This document shows positions 1 to 11,250 of a stretch of DNA of 64,000 nucleotides, piece after piece; position 1 is the first letter of the stretch; every line of letters starts with the position of its first letter. Where the stretch lies: NCBI RefSeq assembly GCF_002099425.1, contig NW_018344185.1, positions 1,220,001-1,284,000 of the forward strand. Direction: 5' to 3'. The notes under the pieces were generated by a model, which worked only from the letters and a program-made list of their open reading frames with translations, had not been told where the DNA came from and did not search any database. The DNA comes from Phascolarctos cinereus. Lineage: Eukaryota > Chordata > Mammalia > Diprotodontia > Phascolarctidae. The position numbers and the translations under genes were made by a program.

Positions 1-1211
1 TTTTCATCTATTTTTTCATTTTTTTGTTTCTGTTTGACTGATTCTTGCTCTCTCATACAGACATTAGTTTCCATTTGTCCAATTCTAGTTTTTAACAGAT
101 TGTTTTCTTCTGTTAGTTTTTGTCCTTCCTTCTTCAATTGGCCAATTGTGTTTTTTAGGGACTTGTTTTCTTCAGTGTATTTTTTTTCCAATTGGCCAAT
201 TATATTTTTCAAGGACTCTTCTACCTCTCTCATTTGACTATCAAAATCCTTCTTGCGCTCTTCTAAGAAGGCTTTTTGGGCTTCAGACCAGTTCATATTC
301 CCTTTTGTTGTTGCAGATGTGGGTTTGTTGACAATGTTGTCCTCTTCAGAATTTCTGTCTTGATCTTCACTCTTCTCATAATATGAATCTATGGTATTTC
401 TTTTTACTCATGGTGTTTCTTTATTCCCTGGCCTTTAAAGAGATTGAGCTCTCCTGCTGGGGAACAGAGGGTACTGACCCAAGCTTCTTGTGTTGGGAGC
501 CTAGGTCTTGGTCACTGGCTTTGTGTGCTGCGGCCTTTTATGCTGGCAATTGGAGGCTGTAGGTTTCTGGCAGCTTACCTTGTGTGTTGGGCTGGAACTT
601 TCAGGCAATTCTAGGTTGCCTGCTTTTCCTTTCCTTTAGCTTTCTTCAGCTCCTTTTAGATGGGTGCTGCAGGGTGTTTATCTGCCTGGGGCCCCTGCAG
701 TGTTGTCTCCCTCTTTGCTAATGCACTGGGAGATTCCTTTGTGGTAGAGTGCCGAGGCACCTGGTGGTTTTCTGAGCTGGTTTCCACCGGTTCCCCCCCC
801 CACTGAGGCACTGGGAGGTCCAGGTGTTGGTGTTTCTCTGTTCTACCCCCTGGGCTTCAGGATTTCTTCACAATTGGAGGCTGCAAGGCTCCAACAGCTC
901 ACCTTGTGTTGGGTTGGAATCAGCAAGGCCAGGGCTTTAGGAAGCCTTTAGCTTGTTTTCTTCACCTCCTTTCAGATGAATGCTGCAGGGTACTTATCCC
1001 TGGGGCCCTTGTAGTTCTGCCTCCCTTATTTTTGCTGAGGCACTGGGAGACCTTTGCTGGGCTGCTGCACTGCTGCTCCTTCTTTCTTCTAGTTCAGGTT
1101 CCAGGGTTTTTTTCCTGGGGTGATATTTTCTGGGTTTTCAGAGGTTGATAGGGGAGAGTGACAGGGACTACCTTTTTACTCTGCCACCTTGGCTTCCGGA
1201 AGTGGAAGTCA
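1..1211 (-). mobile_element. L1 LINE 5' end (ORF1 N-terminus plus 5'UTR), cut by window edge
   Basis: The minus strand reads from an L1 5' end at about 1,211 into a GC-richer 5'UTR (about 412-1,211) and then the ORF1 amino-terminal region (about 411 down to 1), which leaves the window. An ATG on the minus strand at 411-409 is the likely ORF1 start. The assignment rests on near identity of 1-72 and 626-1,200 to the L1 at 42,840-43,560, which has ORF1 and ORF2. The segment 62-625, coding for the ORF1 coiled-coil region, is present here but missing from that second copy. The 5' end carries a YY1-like motif (see 1,183-1,190). Confidence 0.85.
1183..1190 (-). promoter_or_regulatory. YY1-like site at L1 5' end (variant)
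   Basis: The plus strand reads GCCACCTT, one base from the GCCATCTT seen at the other L1-type 5' ends in the window (minus strand AAGATGGC). Human L1 carries a YY1 site near its 5' end, so this is a plausible promoter element. Binding is inferred. Confidence 0.35.
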
Positions 1212-1494
1212 ATACTTCTCTTTAAAAAGCACACAAACTCACATATATGCACAATGCACTTCTGTGACAAAATCCTGGGCAAGAGCTGAAGCCTCTGTGC
1301 CTGTTTCAATATAATGATATGTTAAATTCTCTCTTTCTTGTTGGAATTCAGTTCTAGCCAATTCAAAATTCACTGTGTCTATTACACTAATACATAGAAG
1401 TGCTAGAAATAAAAGGCCAAAATGAACTATTCCCTGCTCTTAAGGAGCATGCATTTTATTGGAAGACTATAAAAGGTATACAAGGATAGAAGGA
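1212..1494. other. Unassigned DNA with a possible L2-like scrap
   Basis: No gene is visible. Around 1,385-1,480 the text 'ccctgctcttaaggagcatgc' resembles the 'ccctcaaggagcttacaatct' motif seen in several L2-like fragments of this window. The rest is AT-rich and unassigned. Confidence 0.3.
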
Positions 1495-1752
1495 AACAAA
1501 AATAAGTGTCAGTTATGTTCTAGACTCTGTGCTACGTCCTTTACAGGTATTATCTCATTTGATCCTCATAACAACCATGGGAAATATGGGCTATTATTGT
1601 TCCCACTTCATAGTTGTATAAACTGAGACAGACAGAGGTAAAATGACTTGACCAAGGGCACACAGTTAGGAAGTATTGAAGGCCAGATCTGAATGCAGAT
1701 TTTCTGATTCCAGACTCAGCGCTTTATCATTGCACAAGCAAGCTGCCTTTCA
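1495..1752 (-). repeat. MIR-type CORE-SINE
   Basis: The plus strand shows the reverse complement of a MIR: a 'tattatctcatttgatcctc' stretch, then 'aactgagacagacagaggta', 'gacttgaccaagggcacaca' and a tRNA-like head ending near 'aagctgcc'. Divergence is high, as expected of this ancient family. Confidence 0.75.
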
Positions 1753-1794
1753 GCTTACTTCCTCACACATATGAATACTGACAAAATACATCCA

Positions 1795-2240
1795 TGAAGT
1801 TAGGGATTTTGTGGAGCCAAAGCAAGATGGTAGTGTGTTCTAGACATAGAAGACCATGTTTGTACACCAAGGTCTGAGACAAAATGTGGTATTCTAGGAA
1901 CAAAGAGGACAATTTGAGTGGAACGGAGCATACATATAGAGGAATAAGATGAAATAAAACAGGAAATGTAGGAGGAAGTCATGCATCCCTAGATGGTTTT
2001 ATTGTGAATTATCTGAAATGGAATTATCATATCTTAAAATATTTAATTTTGATATGCATCACAGTCAATTAATTATAGTTCTCCCTAAAATCATCTGCTT
2101 TGTCACATTATCTAATGTGCACAGTCTATTCTGGGGTAGGTGAATCCCTGCCTAAAGATGGCAGGTAGTATTGGGAAGCCATAGAGGTATATAAACAACT
2201 GCAGGCTTTGGATAAGATCAGAAAATATCATTTTGTTTGT
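1795..2240 (-). mobile_element. CR1/L3-type LINE fragment
   Basis: 1,800-1,990 resembles the part at 13,700-13,900 of the L3-type element: a site on an accessory-like 'gagtggaacggagcatacat' stretch followed by 'aggaataagatgaaataaaa'. About 2,160-2,225 resembles the next block ('gggaagccatagagg' followed by 'ggataagatcag'). The middle (1,990-2,155) does not align by eye, so this copy is broken or interrupted. Confidence 0.5.
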
Positions 2241-3045
2241 TCCATATCAGTAAAGCAGCATCTAAGCAGCAACTCAGCATTGCAAAGTCACATGACGGAA
2301 ATCATTGGTGAGATTCTCAGTCACTGAGCATCTGGAAGCACAGATGCAGCAGCATTGCAATCCTTCTGAGGAAAGGTATCTGTATTAGCTGGAAAACCTT
2401 ATTTAATCCAAGAGTGAGGCCAAGCCTAACTTTTCTACCATCTTGTGACCTAAGGAGTTGGATTTTCCTGATCTCACAAGTCACAGCCACGAATCTAGAG
2501 GAATTATTTCTTCAAATCCCACATGACATCAACAACTCTATTATTTAAATATTTCCACATAAAATTGAAATGACTGATTTCTCACACACAAGTAGCTAGG
2601 CTATTTAAAAGCATGTTCATCTGTTTGGGATCAAGTGATATACACAATGGACAAATTTCAGGAAGCTTCTATCAATTGAGTCCATTTCTGGCACTTCAAT
2701 ATCCTCTGTCCCAGAATTTCCTTGGGAGACAGACTGAAGCAAATATTTACAATTTAGTGCTGTATTATAATTTCTTTCTCTTAAAAAATATCTTACCTTG
2801 TACATATAGATTCAAGCATGCCGTGACAGAAATGGCTTTGTTTTCACATTTATTACCCAAGTCATATATTCTCATTTCCCATATGAAGATTTCTAGTTCA
2901 TTGGAAAATTTCTTAATAAAGTAACCAGTTTGTTTGTTTTTTCCCCAAACCTTAGTCTACTCCGAAAAGACCAAATGACTATTCTTTCTCTATTTTTACA
3001 ACTTTCTTCTCCCCTCCTACTGCCTTGACATTTATTTTACTTTTT
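2241..3045. other. Unique AT-rich DNA, no gene recognised
   Basis: A 103-codon ATG frame at 2,613-2,924 (+) has no recognisable motif, its codon use looks like AT-rich noise, and it has no other support. I do not call it a gene. Part of 2,050-2,400 looks unlike any repeat I know and could be conserved noncoding DNA, but this cannot be judged without alignment. Confidence 0.4.
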
Positions 3046-3049
3046 ATGA

Positions 3050-3235
3050 GATTTAAATAGAATTTTATTTTTTTCAAACTACAAATAAAGATAGTTTTCA
3101 ACATTCATATTTATAAGATTTTGTATACCAAGTATTTCTCCCTCCTCCCACAACCCCTCCCCAAGACAGCAAGCAATCTACTTGTACAAACATGCATAAT
3201 CATGTTAAACATATTTCCACATTATTGATATTTAT
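3050..3235 (-). mobile_element. L1 3'UTR fragment
   Basis: The pattern 'agatagttttcaacattcat', then a pyrimidine-rich block, then 'agacagcaagcaatctactt' and 'tcatgttaaacatatttcca' matches the L1 3'UTR at 37,540-37,690 and 5,755-5,960. It is 5'-truncated and has no coding part. Confidence 0.75.
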
Positions 3236-3509
3236 TTTTAATTTTAGTTTTTCATTAGTATTATTCAACTTTAGGCTTTGGAGGACAGCATGCAAGCTGT
3301 GTGTAACACAAGTTTATTTGGTAATGAGTCAAACATAACCAGAAACAAAATCCTTCTGAAGCAACTTTCCTGGTCTTCAGAGTCTTGAGAAGGTACAGAA
3401 GTTTTAGGTCTCAAATTATTTGTAAATAGCTCTATTGTGTGGAGCTTTAGGCACTAGACTAATAACAATGCTTCATAATTTACCTTGGGTACTACTTCTC
3501 CCAACTGCC

Positions 3510-3735
3510 TGGAGAATAAGTGGCACAGTTGAAAGCACACTGGAAAAGGAGGAATAAATGCAGATCCCTGCCATTAACTGCCATCTATCCTTAACATCTT
3601 AGAGCCTCACTTTCCTCATTTATAAAATAGATCTAATAATACCTTATAGAGCTGTTGTGTGAATCAAAAGAAATAATGTATTTAAAGTATACAATAGCTG
3701 TAAAAGCACTGTATAAATTCATTATTGCTAAATTA
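3510..3735 (+). repeat. MIR-type CORE-SINE
   Basis: CORE-like text 'cctcactttcctcatttata' is followed by a degenerate 'aaatagatctaataatacct' and a MIR tail ('taaaagcactgtataaattc'). The tRNA-like head is weak. Confidence 0.7.
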
Positions 3736-4285
3736 ACAGTTGTCAATAGAATATCAAACCAAGTAGTTGAAGAGAGTTGATCTTGACAGAAATTTTAACA
3801 GGGTGATTAGAAGATAATATTTTCCTTTGAATTTAATGATATTACTGTTGACTTATCATCCCTAGGTCATATATTCTGTTTTCTAAAAGTAATAAGTTGT
3901 ACTGAGTTATCTAATTAATTTTACCCAACTCCTTTGTAACACGAGGATCAATGTTGTTAAGATACATCCTTCCCCCACCCCACCCTGCCCCAGACTTGAG
4001 ACTTCCAAAAAATGGATTAAATGGAGCAAAGCAATGATACAATATGACAAACTTTATGGACCCTATATTAGACCCTGCTGTAGAAATCCCAATACATACG
4101 ATCTTGGAGGGCTTATCTGTACCCATCCGTGATGAATTAGTGTGGGCCTCCACCATGGCCACACTCATTAAACAAAGTGCATGTTTCTTTGTTCAAAGCT
4201 GAAGTTGTTGCAGACCTCTCTAATATTCTCTTTACCAATCGTCTCTTTATGAAAACCTTGATACATGACAGGGAGGTGCTGGATT
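3736..4285. other. Unique DNA with a short protein-like frame
   Basis: No repeat family is recognised. The stretch holds the frame described at 4,044-4,202 and an overlapping 85-codon minus frame (3,911-4,168), which is probably its shadow. Confidence 0.4.
4044..4202 (+). pseudogene. Possible remnant coding segment, unknown family
   Basis: A 52-codon frame has unusually protein-like composition (it includes IPIHTILEGLSVPIRDELVW) in otherwise stop-rich AT DNA. A stop lies just upstream of the ATG. A second open stretch begins nearby in another frame (4,177-4,416) and runs into a MIR-like repeat. I do not recognise the protein. It may be a fragment of a processed pseudogene or chance; no introns, promoter or poly(A) signal can be tied to it. 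Confidence 0.2.
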
Positions 4286-4287
4286 AT

Positions 4288-4490
4288 CTTCACAGAATCA
4301 CAAATTTAAGACTGCAAGGGACTTTGGAGTTCATTTATTCTGACCCTCTTCATTTTACAGTTCAGGAACTTGAAGCTCAGAGAGGTAGGTTGGCTTGTCT
4401 AAAGTCAAACAGATAAGCAAGTAGCAGAGGTGGGATATGAACCCATGTCCTCTGACTAAAAATACATTGTGCTTTTTCATTTCCATTTAG
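4288..4490 (-). repeat. MIR-like SINE
   Basis: 'cattttacagttcaggaact', 'gaagctcagagaggtaggtt' and 'gaacccatgtcctctgacta' in this order are the reverse complement of a MIR-type element running into its tRNA-like head. Confidence 0.6.
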
Positions 4491-4842
4491 ATAACACTAT
4501 GTTTGGTTCACTCCATCATCTGGACACAAAGATCCCCCTCCCAAGTACTGGTCATTATGAATAAAGAGAAGCAATGAAAATCAAATATTTCTTTTTACAT
4601 AGCAAACTCATTCAATCTTAAATCAACTTAAAACTTTAACTACTTTAAAATTGTGTTAGTTCTTTGGATCTTTAAAAAAGGTATTTGGCATCATCTGTCC
4701 ATCACTACTAAAATATTTATGCTGACTTTTATCCAGGAAGGTTTGGACTTCCAGGATAAGTTTTGTGCCATTTATGCTGTTCTTGGTCCGTGTTCTCTGC
4801 TTAATATTATGTCTCTTTTGGTAACGCAAAGTTTAAGCTTAG
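4491..4842. other. Unassigned AT-rich DNA
   Basis: I see no gene, RNA or repeat that I can name. An 88-codon frame at 4,653-4,919 runs into the adjacent microsatellite and is not supported. Confidence 0.4.
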
Positions 4843-4896
4843 TGTTTTATTTATTTATTTATTTATTTATTCATTCATTCATTCATTCATTTATTT
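4843..4896. repeat. (TTTA)n/(TTCA)n microsatellite
   Basis: Tandem TTTA units are followed by five TTCA-type units and then TTTA again. Confidence 0.95.
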
Positions 4897-5744
4897 ACAA
4901 AACATCATCTAACCCCTGACTGACCAATCTTATTATCCTGCCCCACGGTCTGCTTGTTCCTTAATATTGACATGGATCTATCTATGCTTTAGATATGAAG
5001 CCTTAGGGGCAAAAGGTGGAGACTGAACTTGGTTCTAGTCCTTAATTAACAGCCATTATTTTAGGTTTGGAGAATAGATAGGGATAAGGTGTCTAGCATT
5101 TCTCAATTCATTCTTCTCTTAAGACTTAGGGAGGGAGATATTTAACTTTTCTAGATAGATTTACTAGAATAGATAGATGCTTGAAAGAGTCATAACATCT
5201 TGTGAAAACTCATGGCAGCTCTTCTTCCTGTAGTAGGCCTTTTTAAACTTTAGGACATGGAGATGCCTTACAAAATGTTCCATATATGGAATGAAGATAA
5301 ATATAAGACAATATTCTACAGGTACATTAGACTGGTCGTGCCATTTGGTTTGTGAGACACCCTGGATTTTTAAAAGCTTCATGGATTAAATGTTTCAAGA
5401 TCTGATAAATGGTTGGGTGCTGACCTAGATCAATGAGAAGATAATCTGTGCCAGAGAATTAGCTCAATATTCCAAATTAACCTGAGTCATATACCAACAA
5501 TGACCAATGCCAACCTCTGCAATTTAGCAAAAAAAGGGAAAATGACAATCTGAAAAAAAAAAGTCCTTGGGGAATGTAATAGACTACGAGAGAAATGTGG
5601 TGGACTTCACTACAATGGAAGATCCCTACCTGTATGAAAAAGTAGCAACAATTCCTATTTTATGAATTTTATTAGATTTTCTAGCATGGTATCTTCCCTA
5701 ATACCTAAAGATTTTCTAGTGGATATCAGAGATGAAAGATACAT
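4897..5744. other. Unassigned DNA, no gene seen
   Basis: This stretch is AT-rich with short random frames only (for example 72 codons at 5,164-5,382, minus). I recognise no family. Confidence 0.4.
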
Positions 5745-5975
5745 TAAACAAAAGTTTTATTTTTCCCCAATTATATGTTCTGATATATTTTAAAATTTTT
5801 CTTAAAGTTTTGAGTTCCAAATTCTCTCTCTCCCTTCTTCTATCTTCTCCTCCTCCCTGAAATATTGAACAATCAGATATAAGTTATACCATGTGCCATG
5901 TGTAAAATATTTCTATATTAATCATTTTGTACAAGAAAATTCAAATTAAAGAAAAAAGAGTAAAAGAAAGGAAAG
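5745..5975 (-). mobile_element. L1 3'UTR fragment
   Basis: 'tttttccccaattatatgtt', 'gttttgagttccaaattctc', a pyrimidine-rich block and 'ataccatgtgccatgtgtaa' match the L1 3' end on the minus strand. A degenerate A/G-rich block follows. It is 5'-truncated. Confidence 0.75.
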
Positions 5976-6429
5976 TAAGAAATAGCATGTTTCATTACAT
6001 TTAATGTCCTGAAATCCTAATTTACCTTATCAGCTGTCATGTTGTACCTGGGTCTGAAGAACCAGTTTATCATGCAGACTAACATTGCCTGAGTGGAGGG
6101 AGGTTTGGGAGGGCATTATGTTATAGGTCATGCCATCTTCTTCTATGTGTTTAACACACATATTCTTTCACAAGTTGACTGATGATGAGAAATGAGCAAT
6201 ATGAGGGTATGAGTGAACAATATCCAGGTATCATGAGAACATGACCATTTTTAGAAAGCATAATACCTTGTCATTGTTCACATACACCCCCCTACAAAAA
6301 ACAAACAAACCAAAAGCAAACACAATTTCTAGAGTACCTTCAGCCTACCCAATCAGTGTTTGACTAATCATTAATTCATTTGTTTAACAAGCATTTACTA
6401 AGCACCTATAATAATAGAAGCAGATGCAT
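5976..6429. other. Unique DNA with an L2-like scrap at its right end
   Basis: 6,370-6,415 ('aacaagcatttactaagcac') resembles the antisense L2 or MIR tail. It is cut by the L1 derivative that starts near 6,430. Nothing else is recognised. Confidence 0.35.
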
Positions 6430-7862
6430 CCCTTTTTCTCTTAAAAAAAATTTCCCCAGTTACATGTAAAAACAATTTTTAACATTCATTTTTAAAACTT
6501 TGAGTTCCAAATTATCTTCCTTCCTCTCCCTCTGCCACCCCCCCCACCTCAATTGAGAAGGGAAGCAGTTTGATACAGGTAGTCATGAAAAACGTATTTA
6601 TAATAGCCATGCGGTGAAAGAAAACAGACAAAAAAAACCCTCGAGAAAAATAAAAGTAAAAAACAAACAAACAAACAAGTATGCTTCAATCTGTATTTAG
6701 ACACCAGTTCTTTCTCTAGGGATGGATAACATTTTTCATCATAAGTCCTGCTTTGTCTTGGATTGTTATATTGCTGAGAATAGCTAAGTCATTCACAGCC
6801 AATCATCCTACAATAATGCTGTTACTTTGTACACAGTACATTTCACTTTTGTATTAGCTCATGCTAGTCTTTCCAGGCTTTTCTGAGAGCATCCTGCTCA
6901 CGATTTCTTACAGCATAATAGTATTCCATCATAATCACATACCATAACTTTTTTGGCCATTCCCCAATTGATGGGTATCCCCTCAATTTCTAATTCCTTG
7001 CCCCTAGAAATGAGCTGCTATAAATATTTTTATACATATAGGTCCTTTTCCTGTTTTTAAAAATCTCTTTTGGGATATGGACCTAGCAGTGCTTTGCTAA
7101 GTCAAAGGGTATGCATGGTTCTACAGCCCTTTGAGCATAGCCAAATTGTTCTATAGAATGGTTGAATCAGTTCACGATTCCACCAACAATGCATTAATGT
7201 CTCACTTTTCCCACATCCCTTCCAACATTTATCATTTACCTTTTCTGTTCTATCAGCCAATCTAATAGGTATGAGGTAGTACTTCAGAATTGTTTACAAT
7301 TTGCATTCCTCTGATCAATAGTGAGTTACAGTATTTATTTTTCATATAGTTACAGATAGCTTTGATTACTTCACCTGAAAACTGATCATATCTATTGATC
7401 ATTTATCAATTGGGGAATGGCTCTTATTTTTATAAATTTGGCTCAGTTTTCTATATGTTTGAGAAATGAGGCCTTTATCAGAGCAACTTGCTTAATTTTT
7501 TCACAGTTACTATTACTGTATTTCCCTCCATCCTATCCCCCCTATTTATTCTATTCCCTCTCTCTCTCCTTTCACCCCATCCTTCCTCAAAAGTATTTTT
7601 CTTCTGACTAACCCCTCCCCTAATCTGCCCTTCCTTCTATCACCCCGTCTTCTCCTTTCATCCTCTCCCCTCCCCCACCTGTACAATAGACCTTTCTTGC
7701 CAACCTTCCAAGTTGTCATAGGCTGGGAATTTGTTTCACTCCATCTTTTTGTATGTTCTGCTGCTCTAGAATTTGTTTAGAGTCATTTTTAAAAGGTATT
7801 TGGAGGGTTTGGGAGAGAGCACAGGTAACTCCCTGCCTTTACTCTGCCATCTTGGCTCCAGA
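6430..7862 (-). mobile_element. Internally deleted mini-L1 (5' end + inter-ORF + ORF2 3' end)
   Basis: On the minus strand the element has three L1 parts in order. About 170 bp of the 5' end (7,862-7,690) matches 51,470-51,630. A purine-rich inter-ORF-type block (about 7,690-7,500) matches 49,080-49,230. The last part of ORF2 plus the 3'UTR (about 7,500-6,430) matches 38,640-37,500. ORF1 and most of ORF2 are absent. The left end carries the usual 3' end with an A-rich tail. I could not find a target-site duplication by eye. Confidence 0.7.
7846..7853 (-). promoter_or_regulatory. YY1-like site at mini-L1 5' end
   Basis: The plus strand reads GCCATCTT (minus strand AAGATGGC) within 15 bp of the 5' terminus. 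This is the same position as in the L1 at 43,544-43,551 and the HAL1-like element at 51,616-51,623. Function is inferred from the YY1 site of human L1. Confidence 0.4.
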
Positions 7863-8357
7863 CCAATCACTTTTAAAATTCCTTCTATACAATGTACACC
7901 TTGCATTAACTAAACCTCTAATAGAATTATTAGAGGTAACTTCATAGATAGCTACAGAAAAGACTAAGTGGTCTATAAGCATTATAGTACCTGCACGCAA
8001 AGGATGATTAGTCTTTAATAAGTTGTAATATCTCCATTTGTACTTACTTAACTCAGCTGAGAAGACACAAAGGCCTCTGACTCTGCAGAGACAAGTCAGT
8101 GAGGGCTGAAGAGGACTTGATCAAGACTTCATACATGGTTGCCTGAGAATTTTTGTGCATAAAGTTATCTAAAAAGTCCAGTCATATAAATTTTGTGTTT
8201 GTGGTAAAGTAAACTTTGCAGTGTTCTGAAGGCTTTTTCGCACATTCTAAAAGTTCTTTTTCATCCCTGAATATGAAAAGAAAGAATCCTACCAGTGTGA
8301 TAACTCTGGGTTACATCATGGTCCTTTCTATATCTCAGGAATAAACAAACCAAACCA
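7863..8357. other. Unassigned DNA, no gene seen
   Basis: No open frame or repeat that I can support is visible in this interval. Confidence 0.4.
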
Positions 8358-8365
8358 AAAGAAAC

Positions 8366-8402
8366 ACACACACACACACATACACAGAAAAAAAAAAAAA
8401 CC
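8366..8402. repeat. (CA)n and A-run
   Basis: A short CA-rich microsatellite is followed by an A-run. Confidence 0.9.
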
Positions 8403-8434
8403 TGACTATCATAATGTTGGTAGAATATGAGGAA

Positions 8435-8582
8435 TAAAATGCCATTTCTAGTAGAATGTAAGCTACTTAAGGTCAGAGACTATTTTACATTTTCTCTTTA
8501 TATACTAACTAAACTAAGTAAAGCATTCAATAAAAGGCAAAATAATCCCTTCCCTCAAGGAGCCCACAATCCAATGGAGGAG
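8435..8582 (+). repeat. L2-like 3' fragment
   Basis: 'gaatgtaagctacttaaggt' and 'cccttccctcaaggagccca' resemble L2-type motifs found elsewhere in this window. The second is usually seen in the antisense sense, so more than one fragment may be joined here. Confidence 0.4.
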
Positions 8583-8836
8583 TTGTTGTTAAGCTGTTTC
8601 AATCAAGTATGACTTTTTGGGATTCTGTTTGGATTTTCCTGGAAAAGATACAAGAGTGTTTTGTCATTTCCTTCTCTGGCTTATTTTACAGATGAGGAAC
8701 TGAGGCAAACAGGGTTAAGTGACTCACTCAGGGTCACACAGCTAATAAGTGTTTGAGGATGGATTTGAACATAGGAAAATAAATCTTCCTGTAGGCCCTA
8801 TACTCTATCTATTGTATTACCTCACTGCCCCTGGCT
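8583..8836 (-). repeat. Mar1-type CORE-SINE with RTE-like tail
   Basis: The plus strand begins with GTTGTTG (the tail), then 'tgtcatttccttctctggct', 'acagatgaggaactgaggca', 'gactcactcagggtcacaca' and ends at the tRNA-like head near 'ctcactgcccc'. This is the reverse complement of the SINE at 48,212-48,458. The AACAAC-type tail suggests RTE mobilisation. Confidence 0.8.
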
Positions 8837-8984
8837 GTTGTCCTTTATTTTCCAAGAGAACTAAAATAACATCAGTATGCTGAAGTCAAGGTACAGTGTG
8901 TCTGACTATGGCCAATTAGACCAATATGAGCTCAGAATGCTTTACCACAGGTCGGGCACAAATAGTCTGCAAGAATATATGGTG

Positions 8985-9147
8985 CCAGGGGCAGCTAGGT
9001 GGTAGAGTGGATAGAGCACCAGCCCTGGATTCAGGAGGACCTGAGTTCAAATACGGCCTCAGATATATAACACTTACTAGCTGTGTGACCCTGGGCAAGT
9101 CACTTAACCCCACTGCCTAGAAAAAAAAAAAATAAAATAAAAATAAA
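8985..9147 (+). repeat. tRNA-derived SINE (WSINE1-like)
   Basis: The SINE starts at 'ggggcagctaggtggtagag', carries box-B-like 'gagttcaaat', then 'gtgtgaccctgggcaagtca', and ends in an A-rich tail. It is flanked by 13-bp duplications with one mismatch: AGAATATATGGTG at 8,972-8,984 and AGAACATATGGTG at 9,148-9,160. The poly(A) tail points to L1 mobilisation. Confidence 0.9.
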
Positions 9148-9160
9148 AGAACATATGGTG

Positions 9161-9639
9161 TTAGCAGGTGGCGTGGTTCAAGACAGAATGGTGAAAGATA
9201 AAAGGGGAAGGGAAATGGAGAAAGAAAAGTCAGGCTAGGTGAGTCTTATAGGTTAATGCTCAAGACTAGTTTATTTCAGTTTTCTGATTATATATCCATA
9301 GAAAAACAGCTTTGTACCATGAGAAATGATCCACAAGCGCTAATTAATAACATACACAAACTAAGCAGCTAAAGATCCTCATTTTCTTATGAGAAAGTAG
9401 TTTTAATGCCAAAATTCATATCTATTGTTTCCCTGCCCAGTTCCTAGTATTATCTGCCTAAGTCAGCCACCTGGCCTCAAGGCTAGTAATGAATGAGAAT
9501 TTAGAATCAACAAACTATAACAAGTGGAATTGGGGCAAGAGTCAAGAGAGTGTTTATCCCGAGGCAAGCCTCTGTATGTACTGACCCCTTAAGCCTATGA
9601 GGACTTAGAGATTTTCCATAAGGACTCAGCTCCCAACAA
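9161..9639. other. Unassigned DNA, no gene seen
   Basis: No family or gene is recognised. The right border with the RTE element is approximate. Confidence 0.4.
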
Positions 9640-10179
9640 TATGGAGTGTACATGTCTCTAAATTTGTACATCTCATGTTTCTTTTGAGCTACTGCAATTC
9701 TGCTTTGCTTATAGTGTACATCACCTTCTTTGATTCAGGCAAGCCTTCTTTGGCAGTCATGTGCCAGTGTCTCCCATGTTTCACAAATGATTGCAAAGCT
9801 CTTTAGAGAGATTTTGAGTATCCTTATATCTCTTCTTCTGACCTCCATGTGAGTGCTTGCCTAGTGTAAGTTATCTGTGAATAATCTTTTAGGCAAATAT
9901 ACGTTTCACATTCAAATACCATGGCCAGCCCACTGGAGTCATTGTGCTCTCTGCTGTAGGGTTTGAATACTTCACAATTTAACTCAAGAAAGGATATCAG
10001 TGCCTGGTACCTTATCTTGCCAGGTGATCTTCAGAATTTTCCCAAGATAATTCAAATGGAAGCAATTTGATTTCCTTGCGCAATGCTGGTAGACTGTCTA
10101 GGTTTCACAAGCATGCAACAATGAAGTTAGCACAACAGCTCTGTAGGCGTTCAGTTTGGACTTTTCTTCAGAGCCTCCC

Positions 10180-11250
10180 CAACAATCAGCTAGCTCTGGC
10201 TATGCATGCATCAACCTCATTATCAATATGTACATCCCTAGAAAGTATTCTGCCAAGGTAAATGAACTTATCCACAGTAATAAAAATTCTCCATGTATGG
10301 ATGGTGTAGTGCTGGCTGGTGGAGCCCCTGTGTTTTCTTAGTGTTGTTAGGCCAAAATTAGCACAAGCAGCAGAGAATTGATACATACTTTGTTCCATCT
10401 CAGCTCAGAGGCTGCACTGAGTGCACACAAAAAAATCATGCATCAACTCTCCCTCTATTTTAGTCTTGGCTTGTAGTCTTTTCAAATTAAATAATTTACC
10501 CTAAGGGTGATAGCTGACCTTGATGTTATTTTCATCCTCCTTGAAGTCATCTGACAACATTGCTGAAAACATCACGCTAAAAAGCATGGGAGAAGGCAAA
10601 CAGCCTTGCTTCTCTCCTTTGGTGAGTAGGAAAGCATGAGAGCTTCATCCATTATCAAGAACCCCTGCATGCATGCCTTCATGAAATTGACGTACAATAC
10701 TGATGAACTTCTCTGGCAACCAAATTCATGATAATTTTCCACAAGTCCTCAAGACTGACAATATCAAAGGCCTTGGTCAGATAGATGAAGATTGTATACA
10801 GATCTCTATTCTGTTTCTGGCATTTCTCCTGGAATTGCCAGGCAGCAAACACCACATTGACCATTCCTCAGCACTTTCTGAAGCCATACTGGCTCTCAGA
10901 CAGAAGACTATTTTCCAGATGAAGGATCAGCCTATTGTGCAAGACTCGGCAAAGTCTGGCCAGCAATAACTAAGAGACAGATTCCTCCTGATTGTCACAG
11001 GACGATATCTTTTCTTTAGCTTTATAGAGTTGTACAATGGAGGCATCCTTAAACTTCTGGGGGTAACCTCTTCTTGCCATATAATCTGGAAAATTTCAGT
11101 CAGCTTTTGTATGAGCAATGGACTCCCTGACTTGTAAATCTCAGCTGAAATGGAATCAGCACCAGGTGATCTGCCACATGAAAGGAGCCTAATGACATTC
11201 AAAACCTCTTCTTCAGCTGGAAATTTGACTAAAGAGGGATTGACTGAAGT
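10180..11250 (-). pseudogene. RTE reverse transcriptase region (broken)
   Basis: Open pieces at 11,202-10,927, 10,864-10,679 and 10,398-10,186 hold in order the PGAD box, the first catalytic-aspartate box (LTKAFD) and the YLG box that follows the active site. They lie in different frames with stops between. The FADD box is not conserved. The protein would have copied RTE RNA at nicked target DNA. Confidence 0.75.

Noticed and set aside
2613-2924. 103-codon frame on the plus strand
   Set aside because: It has no motif, AT-driven composition, an overlapping frame on the other strand and no neighbouring exon signals; chance is the simplest reading.
8985-9060. tRNA-like sequence with box-B-like motif
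   Set aside because: It is the head of a SINE with poly(A) tail and target duplications, not a functional tRNA gene; the same holds for the other SINE heads.
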